Assembly (NCBI GenBank): GCA_002496565.1
Contig: DAKJ01000024.1
Coordinates: 1-64,000 of the forward strand
Reading direction: 5' to 3'
Length of the DNA stretch: 64,000 nucleotides
DNA from: Methanosarcina sp. UBA289
Lineage (GTDB): Archaea > Halobacteriota > Methanosarcinia > Methanosarcinales > Methanosarcinaceae
Made by a program: the position numbers and the translations under genes
The notes under the pieces: generated by a model
The model's input: only the letters and a program-made list of their open reading frames with translations
Databases searched by the model: none
Told to the model about the DNA's origin: nothing
Part shown: in pieces, positions 8,702 to 16,788 of the stretch
Layout: every line of letters begins with the position of its first letter
How positions within the stretch are numbered: position 1 is the first letter of the stretch

Positions 8702-8859
8702 GCTGACACCTCTATGGCCTTAACAGGACAGTAGAGAACGCAGATTCCGCAGTCTACGCAGGCGTCAGTAGCTCGTGCCTTTCCTTTTACCTCTATTGCT
8801 CCTTTTTTGCAAAAAGAAACACACTGGCCGCACCCTACACAATTATCATTAATCTTCAT
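8698..8859 (-). CDS. Small 2[4Fe-4S] ferredoxin
   Basis: A 53-residue protein starting at ATG 8857-8859. Two CxxCxxCxxxC motifs are visible: Cys7, 10, 13, 17 (CVGCGQCVSFC) and Cys34, 37, 40, 44 (CVDCGICVLYCP). The first motif lacks the usual proline after its last cysteine. It is a soluble electron carrier of the bacterial 8Fe type. Its TGA overlaps the GTG of the CrtI-like oxidoreductase, so the two probably work together, the ferredoxin passing electrons to or from the flavoenzyme. It is the first gene of the operon that runs on to cofG and both cofH genes. Confidence 0.88.
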   Translation of the reverse strand: MKINDNCVGCGQCVSFCKKGAIEVKGKARATDACVDCGICVLYCPVKAIEVSA

Positions 8860-9886
8860 GCGATTCCACCAGCTTTTCTATCATGAAAGGACTTATTATA
8901 ATGTATTGGTACTGTGTGTTCTCAGGATTATACTCAGCAGATTATATTAAGAAGTGTTATATTCTCTTTGCCGTAAGTGCGGCGACTTATTTCGTACTCG
9001 GTAACATAATTTTTTCTGTTTTTATACTATGTTGCTGCGGACTTTGCTATCAATTTTAATTATATCTCGCAATAAGTAAAAATGGACTCTTTCATTTCAG
9101 ATTCTGTGGCAAGAGAATCTCGACTATTTTTCAACCTTTTATTATTTTTGTTTTTGGCGAGGCCTGAAAAGCTTTTTATTCTAGGAATTCTCACGATTAT
9201 TCTTATTATATTACGAATGCTTTATTCAATTTAAAATAATTATAATGTATATATATTTAATTGTACACACATGGAGCCCACTTATATCTACTATATATTA
9301 TATTTTACTATGAATTATATTTTATCTGTTATATTATTGATGTTTTGGATGTCTCGGAGGGAGTAGCATTTCTGTAATTAATATCTAACTTAGTAAGCGG
9401 ACAGTGATTTTGCTCCAATTTTTTAAACATATCTATATTTTTAAAGACGAATTTTTAATTATTTATACTTAATATTTATATATTTATATATTATTCATTA
9501 TCTAGCAAATATCTGTAGACAACGCCTTACTCATTTGCAGGACTAAATATGGAGTTCTGTAATCTTAATTATTAATCATATTAATTTCACTCAATTATAC
9601 CTATGCTGCCTGATGCAGGATCTCTCCTGCACTTCTGGCAATTTATTCCATAATTTCCGGGCAAATGAACCTATATTTTCAGAGCCCGGAAGCAAATGTC
9701 TGTACGCAGGAATCCTGTTCATTAAAAATGAGGATCTGTGGATTCAGACATTTCTAAGGGCCTGTGTCTGGACTGAAAACGATTTTCCTCAAACCAGGGT
9801 GCTCGGACACAGTTTTTTGTCCAAACCCACAATCCATGTCATGTAACGCTTCAATTCAGGTTGCCACACTTTGACAGGTGATACTA
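8860..9886. promoter_or_regulatory. Divergent promoter region and structured fpo leader
   Basis: About 1 kb without a convincing gene, between the divergent ferredoxin and fpo operons. Positions 8990-9560 are very AT-rich with several TATA-like stretches such as TATTTATATATTTATATATT near 9474. Positions 9610-9880 are less AT-rich and hold several hairpins: TGCAGGA/TCCTGCA at 9614-9631, TTCCGGGC/GCCCGGAA at 9655-9691 and GGACA/TGTCC at 9805-9822. A 77-codon frame at 9613-9846 overlaps these hairpins and is probably not a gene. The likely reading is an AT-rich promoter followed by a long structured 5' leader. Confidence 0.55.
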
Positions 9887-10261
9887 ATGTCTGGAATAAT
9901 TGATAGCTACATACCAGTTGCAATATTTCTGGTCATTGCAATTCTCATGCCACCAATGACAATGTTTATGGTAAAGAAACTGAGCCCGAGGAGCAAGGCA
10001 GCTAGCAAATATACTACATACGAATCGGGCTCGGTTCCCACAGGAACTGCAAGGATCCAGTTCAATGTTGAGTACTACCTTTATGCGATTGCTTTTGTGC
10101 TCTTTGACGTAGAGGTGCTTTTCCTTTATCCCTGGGCTACAGTCTATAAGGGGCACGGGATCACCTCAATTGCATTAGTTGAGATGTTTGCCTTTATTTT
10201 TATACTACTATTTGGATATATTTATCTCTGGAAGAAGGGGGCCCTTACGTGGGTGAAGTGA
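9887..10261 (+). CDS. fpoA: F420H2 dehydrogenase subunit A
   Basis: 124 residues with three membrane helices (about 8-30, 66-86, 95-114); equivalent to NuoA of complex I. FpoA is part of the membrane arm of the F420H2:methanophenazine oxidoreductase, which couples F420H2 oxidation to proton export. The motif YECG of NuoA appears as YESGSVPTG, and NVEYYLYAIAFVLFDVE is typical of the family. The start is ATG 9887, five bases after AGGTGA (9876-9881); a GTG at 9878 falls inside that ribosome site. First gene of the fpo operon; it overlaps fpoB. Confidence 0.96.
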   Translation: MSGIIDSYIPVAIFLVIAILMPPMTMFMVKKLSPRSKAASKYTTYESGSVPTGTARIQFNVEYYLYAIAFVLFDVEVLFLYPWATVYKGHGITSIALVEMFAFIFILLFGYIYLWKKGALTWVK

Positions 10262-10803
10262 AGGAGCAAAAAACGAGTACATCAGATGAGACCTCTGTAG
10301 AAGAAGTCCCTGGTGTTATCACAACGACGGCGAGTGCGATCAGTGACTTCCTCAAGAAAACTAAGGCTCAGGATCTTATCAATTGGGGAAGGAAAAACTC
10401 AATGTGGTTCATGACCCAGCCTATGGGCTGCTGCGGGGTAGAGATGATTGCTATGGGCTGTGCCCACTATGATACTGACCGTTTCGGGATTATTCCGAGA
10501 AACTCTCCAAGACAGGCCGATGTCATGCTCATCAGCGGTTACGTGACAAAGAAATACCTGCCCGCTCTGAAGAGACTCTGGGAACAGATGCCTTCTCCCA
10601 AGTGGGTCATCGCTATTGGAGATTGTTCGATTAGTGGTGGCCCGTTTTATGAGTCTTACAGTACGGTTCAGAACATTGATGAGATATTTCCAATCGATGT
10701 TTTCGTTCCAGGATGCCCTCCAAGGCCCGAAGCCATGCTCCAGGGCTTTGTGGAACTCCAGGAAAAAATAAAGGCCAAAAAAGACCTTGGCACGGAGTAT
10801 TAA
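10249..10803 (+). CDS. fpoB: F420H2 dehydrogenase subunit B
   Basis: 184 residues; equivalent to NuoB, the subunit that carries the terminal [4Fe-4S] cluster N2 next to the quinone-type site. Cluster cysteines are visible in MGCCGVEM, GDCSISGG and PGCPPRPEA. Electrons from F420H2 (entering through FpoF, not in this window) reach methanophenazine here. The start is either GTG 10249 or GTG 10258, both inside the end of fpoA; the longer form is used. After the gene there is a 74-base gap with a CTGAAATTTCAG palindrome before fpoC, the largest gap in the operon apart from that before fpoO's neighbours. Confidence 0.96.
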   Translation: MGEVKEQKTSTSDETSVEEVPGVITTTASAISDFLKKTKAQDLINWGRKNSMWFMTQPMGCCGVEMIAMGCAHYDTDRFGIIPRNSPRQADVMLISGYVTKKYLPALKRLWEQMPSPKWVIAIGDCSISGGPFYESYSTVQNIDEIFPIDVFVPGCPPRPEAMLQGFVELQEKIKAKKDLGTEY

Positions 10804-10833
10804 GGTCATTGAATTAAGGTTATTGGGTTTTTT

Positions 10834-10845
10834 CTGAAATTTCAG
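10834..10845. repeat. CTGAAATTTCAG palindrome in the fpoB-fpoC gap
   Basis: A perfect 12-base palindrome, also present at 7416-7427 and 36403-36414. All three sit at gene ends. The copies at 7413 and 10831 share 15 bases. Confidence 0.6.
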
Positions 10846-10877
10846 AATTAAATTTCAGAATTATTTGGGGGAAAATT

Positions 10878-11354
10878 ATGGATGTCACAGAAATTCTCAA
10901 GTCATTAACAGGTAGATTTCCTGAGGCAATTTCCGAAGCAATTGTCGAATCCGAAATCCGCGCCAGGGCATACGTGGATAAGGACGGAGTAAAAGAAGTC
11001 TGCCAGTACCTGAAGGATTCTCTTCAATTTGATCATCTCTGCGTAGTCTGCGGGGTTGACTACATAAAAAGGAATGAGATCGAGGTTGTCTATCATATCG
11101 CTTCATACAATCATCCTGTCGTTCTGATGCTGAAAGCCATACTTCCGAGGGAAAATCCGGAGATCGAATCCATTGTATCGGTGTACTGGAACTCAAACTG
11201 GTACGAAAGGGAAACTTACGAACTTTATGGGATTGTATTCAAAAACCACCCGAACCTAAAGCCACTGATACTTCCGGAAGATATGCTTGGAGAATGGCCC
11301 CTCAGGAAAGACTACAAGGGCTTTCCGAATAAAACGGCCAGAAACTTGGTGTGA
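10878..11354 (+). CDS. fpoC: F420H2 dehydrogenase subunit C
   Basis: 158 residues, equivalent to NuoC (30-kDa subunit) of complex I, part of the peripheral arm. The C-terminal half has the family signature YERETYELYGIVFKNHPNLK followed by ILPEDM, and ends with WPLRKDYKGF. In some bacteria NuoC is fused to NuoD; here they are separate, with fpoD starting nine bases downstream. The ATG is preceded by GGGGGAAAATT. Confidence 0.95.
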   Translation: MDVTEILKSLTGRFPEAISEAIVESEIRARAYVDKDGVKEVCQYLKDSLQFDHLCVVCGVDYIKRNEIEVVYHIASYNHPVVLMLKAILPRENPEIESIVSVYWNSNWYERETYELYGIVFKNHPNLKPLILPEDMLGEWPLRKDYKGFPNKTARNLV

Positions 11355-11363
11355 GGGTGAAAA

Positions 11364-12488
11364 ATGGAAGAACGTCTTGAACCAAACGAGATGATAATAC
11401 ACCTGGGGCCTCAGCATCCCATGCAGCCCGGTCCATTCAGGCTAAACCTGAGGTTAAAAGGGGAAACAGTCGTTGATGCTGACATCGAACTGGGTTACAT
11501 TCATAAAGGCATTGAAAAGATTCTGGAGAACAAGACTTACCTCCAGGGAATCACAATCGTGGACAGGATCTGCTACCTTGTAGCTCTTGTAAACGAAGAG
11601 TGTTTTGTAGGCTGTGTCGAGAAATTACTGGATATAGAACCGCCTGAGAGGTCTAAATATATCAGGGTTATTCTTGAAGAACTTACAAGGATTCAGAGCC
11701 ACCTGCTGGGTATAGGGGAATTTGCAGAATTTATCGGTTTTGTCTCTATGTTCATGTACGCGATCAGGGAAAGAGAAAATGTCGTGGGCCTGATCGATAT
11801 GGTAACAGGGGCAAGGATTACTCACAGCTACCTGAAGTTCGGAGGAGTACGCGACGATCTTCCGGATGGATTTAAAGAAAAAACCCTCTCTGTCCTGAAT
11901 GGCCTTAAAAAAGAAATCGATAACTTCGAGCAAATGTTCCACACTGACAGGATCTACAGGGAACGTACTGTAGGAGTCGGGGTTCTGACTGCAGATGCCG
12001 CAAAGAATCTCGGGGTTTCAGGGCCTGTTTTACGTGCAACCGGCGTACCCTTCGATATCCGGAAAAACGAGCCTTATCTGGTTTACAAAGATCTGGATTT
12101 CAAGGTCTGCACCGAAACCGCAGGAGACTGTTTTGCAAGAGTTCAAGTCAGGCTTAACGAGATCCGGGAAAGTATCTATATCCTGGAACAGTGCCTAGAC
12201 CAGATTCCAGAAGGCCCTCTCTTCCCGGAAAATAGTCTGTATGGCAGGAGAACACCTGTAATGAGAGTTCCAGCAGGAGAAGTCTTCCATAGAGTGGAAG
12301 ACCCCAGGGGAGAAATGGGGATGTACATGGTATCTGACGGTTCGGATAGGCCTTACAGGGTAAAAATCCGGGGCCCTTACTATCCCACCCTTCAAGCTCT
12401 GCCTCCACTTATCATAGGCACGACTGTTGCCGATGTAGCATCAATCTCGGGCAGCATGGACGGCTGTACCAGTGAAGCGGACAGGTGA
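11364..12488 (+). CDS. fpoD: F420H2 dehydrogenase subunit D
   Basis: 374 residues, equivalent to NuoD (49-kDa subunit), which forms the quinone-type pocket together with FpoB. The N-terminal LGPQHPMQPGPFRL and the following DADIELGYIHKGIEK are family signatures, including the conserved histidine at the head of the pocket. The C-terminus DVASISGSMDGCTSEADR is the usual NuoD end. The substrate in Methanosarcina is methanophenazine instead of a quinone. The gene ends four bases into the next ribosome-binding region. Confidence 0.96.
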   Translation: MEERLEPNEMIIHLGPQHPMQPGPFRLNLRLKGETVVDADIELGYIHKGIEKILENKTYLQGITIVDRICYLVALVNEECFVGCVEKLLDIEPPERSKYIRVILEELTRIQSHLLGIGEFAEFIGFVSMFMYAIRERENVVGLIDMVTGARITHSYLKFGGVRDDLPDGFKEKTLSVLNGLKKEIDNFEQMFHTDRIYRERTVGVGVLTADAAKNLGVSGPVLRATGVPFDIRKNEPYLVYKDLDFKVCTETAGDCFARVQVRLNEIRESIYILEQCLDQIPEGPLFPENSLYGRRTPVMRVPAGEVFHRVEDPRGEMGMYMVSDGSDRPYRVKIRGPYYPTLQALPPLIIGTTVADVASISGSMDGCTSEADR

Positions 12489-12493
12489 TTCTT

Positions 12494-13534
12494 ATGACAG
12501 TAGTAATTCCTGATTATATAGCTCCTTTAATTCCCTGGGTCCGTGGAATAATCGGCCTTGTTCTCATCGGAGCTATCTTCATCGCAGCAATGGGAGCTGT
12601 CTGGATCGAGAGAAAGCTTTCTGCCGATATCCAGTCAAGGGTGGGCCCCTGCCGCGTAGGAAAATACGGGATTTTTCAGCTTGTAGCCGATGCAATCAAA
12701 CTCTTTACTAAAGAAGACATAAAGCCACAAAATGCTGATAGTTTACTTTTTAATAATGCTAACATTTTCATGATAGGCTCTGTTTTTCTTGTGCTTGTTG
12801 CTCTTCCAGTGGGTGCGGTCTTCATTAATGGGGTTGAGTATCCGCTTGCGGTCACCGAGATGGACATCAGCGTACTTTACATCGAAGCAGTATCTGCATT
12901 ATCCATTTTCGGAATTTTCATGGTTGGTTACGGCTCGAACAGTAAATATTCCCTGCTTGGGGCTTTTCGAAACTTCGCCAGGATGGTAGGGTATGAAGTG
13001 CCTCTCGGAATCTCCATCATAAGTGTGGCTGTCATGACAGGCTCCCTTAACATAGTAGATATTACGAGTGCGCAGGGCTTGTACTGGAATATTTTCCTCC
13101 AGCCCCTTGGGTGCTTTGTATTCTTCGTATCCCTTATGGCTGATATGGGAAGACTTCCCTTTGACCAGAACGAGTCCGAAGAAGAGATCATAGCAGGCTG
13201 GATTACGGAATACAGTGGAATGCGTTTCGGACTCGGTTTCTTTGCCGAATATATGCATATGGTGCTTGGTTCTTTCCTCGTAGCCCTTCTTTTCCTTGGC
13301 GGCTGGAACGTACCGGGCTTTATTGCAAACAATTCTTTCCTTGGCCTTATTGCCCCGACAGGTTTCCTGCTTATAAAAACTATCTTCGTGCTTATGGTAA
13401 TTGTAGGGATCAGGTGGGTTGTTCCGAGATTCAGGATCGATCAGGTTGTTGACCTGAGCTGGAAGAAGATGTTTCCGCTTGCTCTTTTAAACCTTGTCTG
13501 GGCAGTTGGACTTGGACTTTACCTGGGAGCGTGA
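12494..13534 (+). CDS. fpoH: F420H2 dehydrogenase subunit H
   Basis: 346 residues with about eight membrane helices; equivalent to NuoH, which connects the peripheral arm to the proton pumps and forms part of the quinone tunnel. Signatures include WIERKLSADIQSRVGP near the N-terminus, LPFDQNESEEEIIAGW in the middle with its glutamate cluster, and IRWVVPRFRIDQ near the end. ATG 12494 is used; a GTG at 12485 falls inside the AGGTGATT ribosome site. Confidence 0.96.
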   Translation: MTVVIPDYIAPLIPWVRGIIGLVLIGAIFIAAMGAVWIERKLSADIQSRVGPCRVGKYGIFQLVADAIKLFTKEDIKPQNADSLLFNNANIFMIGSVFLVLVALPVGAVFINGVEYPLAVTEMDISVLYIEAVSALSIFGIFMVGYGSNSKYSLLGAFRNFARMVGYEVPLGISIISVAVMTGSLNIVDITSAQGLYWNIFLQPLGCFVFFVSLMADMGRLPFDQNESEEEIIAGWITEYSGMRFGLGFFAEYMHMVLGSFLVALLFLGGWNVPGFIANNSFLGLIAPTGFLLIKTIFVLMVIVGIRWVVPRFRIDQVVDLSWKKMFPLALLNLVWAVGLGLYLGA

Positions 13535-13538
13535 AATC

Positions 13539-13949
13539 ATGGTTCTTAAAAACATTAAATATGCTATCAGAAACATTTCAAGGCCTCCCGTAACCAGAAT
13601 GTATCCGGAAAAACCCAGCGAACTTTCCGACCGGTTCAGGGGGCTTCAGATACTTGACAAAAGTAAATGCATAGGCTGTGGTATCTGCGCCAATACCTGC
13701 CCCAATGCCGCAATCAAGATCGTAAAAGCTCCGATTGGGCCAGGCAGTGAGAAACAGCGTTGGTTCCCTCAGATTGACATAGGGCACTGCCTTTTCTGTG
13801 GGCTATGTATCGACCAATGTCCGAAAGGCGCACTTTCAAGCGGTAAGGAATACACAAAAGGTCTCGTTAAATGGCACCACAAAGACATGCTTATGACCCC
13901 TGAAAAACTCGCCAGGGAAGTCGATCTTGAGAAAGGTGACGAGAGATGA
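13539..13949 (+). CDS. fpoI: F420H2 dehydrogenase subunit I
   Basis: 136 residues, equivalent to NuoI. It holds two [4Fe-4S] clusters through CIGCGICANTCPNA and CLFCGLCIDQCPKGA, and passes electrons along the peripheral arm to FpoB. ATG 13539 is four bases after the fpoH stop. The stop overlaps the ATG of fpoJ1 (ATGA). Confidence 0.96.
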   Translation: MVLKNIKYAIRNISRPPVTRMYPEKPSELSDRFRGLQILDKSKCIGCGICANTCPNAAIKIVKAPIGPGSEKQRWFPQIDIGHCLFCGLCIDQCPKGALSSGKEYTKGLVKWHHKDMLMTPEKLAREVDLEKGDER

Positions 13950-14236
13950 TCGGACTTGAAACAATCGGATTAGCTCTGGAAATGGCCGTATTCGGGATTC
14001 TTGCTATCGCTACGGTATTCTTTGCAATCTTCGTGGTAATTGCAAAAGATATTGTGCGGGCCGGGCTTGCCCTAATCATGTGCATGTTTGGAATTGCAGC
14101 TCTCTACATCCTTTTGAATGCCCAGTTCCTGGGAGTTATTCAGGTGCTCGTTTACATCGGAGCAATTGGAGTGCTCATTCTCTTTGCGGTTATGCTGACA
14201 AAGCACGAGATAGGAGGTGAACCCGGTGAGGATTAA
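13946..14236 (+). CDS. fpoJ: F420H2 dehydrogenase subunit J, N-terminal half
   Basis: 96 residues with three membrane helices, corresponding to the N-terminal half of NuoJ (conserved segment QVLVYIGAIGVLILFAVML). In Methanosarcina NuoJ is split between two genes; this is the first. It overlaps fpoI by four bases and the second J gene by 11 bases, so the two halves are translated in step and probably assemble as one functional subunit in the membrane arm. Confidence 0.94.
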   Translation: MIGLETIGLALEMAVFGILAIATVFFAIFVVIAKDIVRAGLALIMCMFGIAALYILLNAQFLGVIQVLVYIGAIGVLILFAVMLTKHEIGGEPGED

Positions 14237-14477
14237 TCAACCTTTAGCCTTTTTCGTAGCTCTGCTCTTTACAGCGGTTGTGGTAGTCGGGGCTTTTGGG
14301 ACCTCCTGGAACACAGTTTCCGAACTCCCCCAAAACCCGGCTGACCAGAGTAATATAGAGGGCATAGGCATGCTGATTTTTACTCATTACGTAGCGCCTT
14401 TTGAGGTCCTTTCAATTGTCCTGCTCGCCTCCCTCATAGGAGCGATTTACATGGCAAAAGGGGAGGGTAACCGGTGA
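14226..14477 (+). CDS. fpoJ: F420H2 dehydrogenase subunit J, C-terminal half
   Basis: 83 residues with two membrane helices, corresponding to the C-terminal half of NuoJ (FEVLSIVLLASLIGAIYMA). GTG 14226 is chosen because a perfect GGAGGTGA (14213-14220) ends five bases before it; another GTG at 14217 lies within that site. It overlaps the end of the first J gene and the start of fpoK (ATGA-type, 14474). Confidence 0.93.
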   Translation: MRINQPLAFFVALLFTAVVVVGAFGTSWNTVSELPQNPADQSNIEGIGMLIFTHYVAPFEVLSIVLLASLIGAIYMAKGEGNR

Positions 14478-14776
14478 TTCCTTTAAACTTTTACTTGGGG
14501 CTTGCAGCCCTACTCTTCTCAATCGGGCTCTATGGCGTAATGACACACAAAAACGGCATCAGGATGATTATGTGCATTGAGCTCATGCTCAACTCCGCAA
14601 ACCTAAACCTTGTAGCTTTCTCAAGTTACACGAACACACTTGACGGTCAGGTTTTCGCCATCTTTTCAATTGCCCTTGCAGCCGCCGAAGCAGCGGTCGG
14701 GTTTGCAATCCTGATGGCAATCTACAGAATGCATGATAAGATTAACCTTGATGAGCTCAAGATCCTGAGGTGGTAA
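14474..14776 (+). CDS. fpoK: F420H2 dehydrogenase subunit K
   Basis: 100 residues with three membrane helices, equivalent to NuoK. The conserved membrane glutamates needed for proton movement are visible in CIELMLNSANLNLVAF and AAAEAAVGFAIL. The start is GTG 14474, overlapping the end of the previous gene. The stop lies seven bases inside the beginning of fpoL. Confidence 0.95.
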   Translation: MIPLNFYLGLAALLFSIGLYGVMTHKNGIRMIMCIELMLNSANLNLVAFSSYTNTLDGQVFAIFSIALAAAEAAVGFAILMAIYRMHDKINLDELKILRW

Positions 14777-16788
14777 AAACGGCTCTGGAAGAATTTGCAT
14801 TATTAATTCCACTGCTTCCGGCACTGGCTTTTGTGATCACCTTCTTCTTCGGTAGGAAAATGCCTTCGGGTGGGGCAATAGTCCCTATACTGGCAATTGC
14901 CACCTCTTTCGTAATCTCTTTAATAATTACTCTCAGGTTGCTGGCAAACCCCAGCGAGGTTATAAGCCAGTCCTATTCCTGGTTTGCAGTGCTCAACATC
15001 GGAATATTAATTGATCCTCTGGCTGCGGTAATGCTGTCAATGGTTTCTTTCGTGAGCCTGCTGATCCATATCTACGCGGTTAGCTATATGTCCGGTGACC
15101 CGGGAGAGTCCAGGTATTTTGCAGAAACCGCACTCTTTACTGCGGCAATGCTTTCCCTGGCGCTTTCGGACAACATCCTTCAGCTCTTTGTTTCCTGGGA
15201 ACTTGTAGGACTGTGTTCTTATCTTCTGATCGGCTTCTGGTACGAAAGACCCTCGGCTGCAGCGGCTGCTAAGAAAGCTTTCCTGACAACCAGGGTAGGA
15301 GACGTAATGTTTCTTACCGGAATAATCGTACTGACTTCCGATCTCTTGAAACTTGCAGGAGGATTTTCGGACGGAACGTACCTGCTCCGCTTTGATGAAA
15401 TCTTCAGCTATATCCCTCAGCTGTCTACACTTCAGGCAAACATTTTCGGTTTTGAAGTAAGCCACCTTACTATTATCACCCTGCTCTTCTTCGGAGGAGC
15501 CATAGGAAAGTCCGGTCAGTTTCCTCTGCATGTATGGCTGCCTGATGCAATGGAAGGCCCGACAACGGTTTCAGCCCTTATCCATGCTGCGACAATGGTT
15601 ACTGCCGGGGTCTATCTGGTCACAAGAACCTTCCCGATGTTTATTGCGGCCCCTGACTCCCTTATGGTAGTCGCCTACCTCGGAGGCTTTACCGCGCTCT
15701 TTGCAGGCACAATGGGCATCGTAATGAACGACCTCAAGCGTGTGCTTGCTTACTCAACCATAGGCCAGCTCGGATACATGATGCTTGGCCTTGGCCTTGG
15801 TTCGGCAATAGGACTTGAAGCTGTTGGAATCTCCATTTTCCACCTTGTTAACCATGCTTTCTTTAAGGCGCTCCTTTTCCTCTGTGCAGGTAGTGTAATT
15901 CATGCAGTTGGCACCCAGGATATGAGAGAACTCGGAGGCGTAGGAAAGGTAATGCCAATTACTGCAGTTACCATGACAGTTGCAGCCCTTGCACTTGCAG
16001 GATTCGGGATTCCCGGAACCTCAATAGGAACAAGCGGTTTCATGTCAAAGGACCCGATTATTGAAGCTGCATATCTTTTTGGAGAACACAGCAGCAACTG
16101 GATCCCCTATATATTCTCAATTGCAGCCGCTCTTCTGACATCCATTTACATCTTCAGGCTGATCTTCATGACCTTTACAGGAGAGCCGAGAAGCAACTAT
16201 CACGGGCACGAATCTCCTGCCATTATGACTATACCCCTGTCCATTCTTGCACTTTTTGCCCTTGCTTTCGGCTCACTGACAAGAACCGGTTTCATGAATT
16301 TCCTTGAGGAAACCTTTGCCAACAGCTTTGTAAACTTGGATATAGGAGACCTTGCCGGCATAGGCGGAAACAAGCTTGTAGAGGCAGCAGGGCACGAACC
16401 GCTCTTTGTCCTGTGGCTTCCGTTATTGGTCGCTGTTGTAGGTCTTGCAATTTCTTTCGTTATCTATTATTTGAGGATAATTAAACTCGGGTCGCTTGCT
16501 TCCATGAAGAATCCGGTTTACAGGCTGCTTTACAAGCGCTATTACCAGCATGAAATCTATACTGAGTTCTTCTCTCTCGGAATCGTATACGGAATCATTG
16601 CTTTCCTTTCGCAGGTGTTTGATGTGATCATTGACAGCATCGTGGAAGGAATCGGAATCCTTACAGTTGGGGTAAGTGAGGAGCTCCGGAGAGTTCAGAC
16701 CGGGGTTATCCAGACTTATGCTACTGGAGTAATTGTGGGTGTAAGCCTGCTGATAATACTTATTAAGTTAATTCTGGAGGTGCTCTGA
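14770..16788 (+). CDS. fpoL: F420H2 dehydrogenase subunit L (proton pump)
   Basis: 672 residues, the largest antiporter-like pump subunit, equivalent to NuoL. The key membrane glutamate lies in SWELVGLCSYLLIGFW and the lysine/histidine helix region is GQFPLHVWLPDAMEGPTTVS and following. The C-terminal extension after about residue 520 corresponds to the lateral helix and last membrane helix of NuoL. The start is GTG 14770, overlapping fpoK by seven bases; the stop overlaps the ATG of fpoM (TGATG). Confidence 0.96.
   Translation: MVKTALEEFALLIPLLPALAFVITFFFGRKMPSGGAIVPILAIATSFVISLIITLRLLANPSEVISQSYSWFAVLNIGILIDPLAAVMLSMVSFVSLLIHIYAVSYMSGDPGESRYFAETALFTAAMLSLALSDNILQLFVSWELVGLCSYLLIGFWYERPSAAAAAKKAFLTTRVGDVMFLTGIIVLTSDLLKLAGGFSDGTYLLRFDEIFSYIPQLSTLQANIFGFEVSHLTIITLLFFGGAIGKSGQFPLHVWLPDAMEGPTTVSALIHAATMVTAGVYLVTRTFPMFIAAPDSLMVVAYLGGFTALFAGTMGIVMNDLKRVLAYSTIGQLGYMMLGLGLGSAIGLEAVGISIFHLVNHAFFKALLFLCAGSVIHAVGTQDMRELGGVGKVMPITAVTMTVAALALAGFGIPGTSIGTSGFMSKDPIIEAAYLFGEHSSNWIPYIFSIAAALLTSIYIFRLIFMTFTGEPRSNYHGHESPAIMTIPLSILALFALAFGSLTRTGFMNFLEETFANSFVNLDIGDLAGIGGNKLVEAAGHEPLFVLWLPLLVAVVGLAISFVIYYLRIIKLGSLASMKNPVYRLLYKRYYQHEIYTEFFSLGIVYGIIAFLSQVFDVIIDSIVEGIGILTVGVSEELRRVQTGVIQTYATGVIVGVSLLIILIKLILEVL

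Noticed and set aside
9613..9846. A 77-codon plus-strand frame before fpoA
   Set aside because: It overlaps the hairpins of the leader, has no ribosome site and no recognisable protein features; a leader RNA explains the sequence better.
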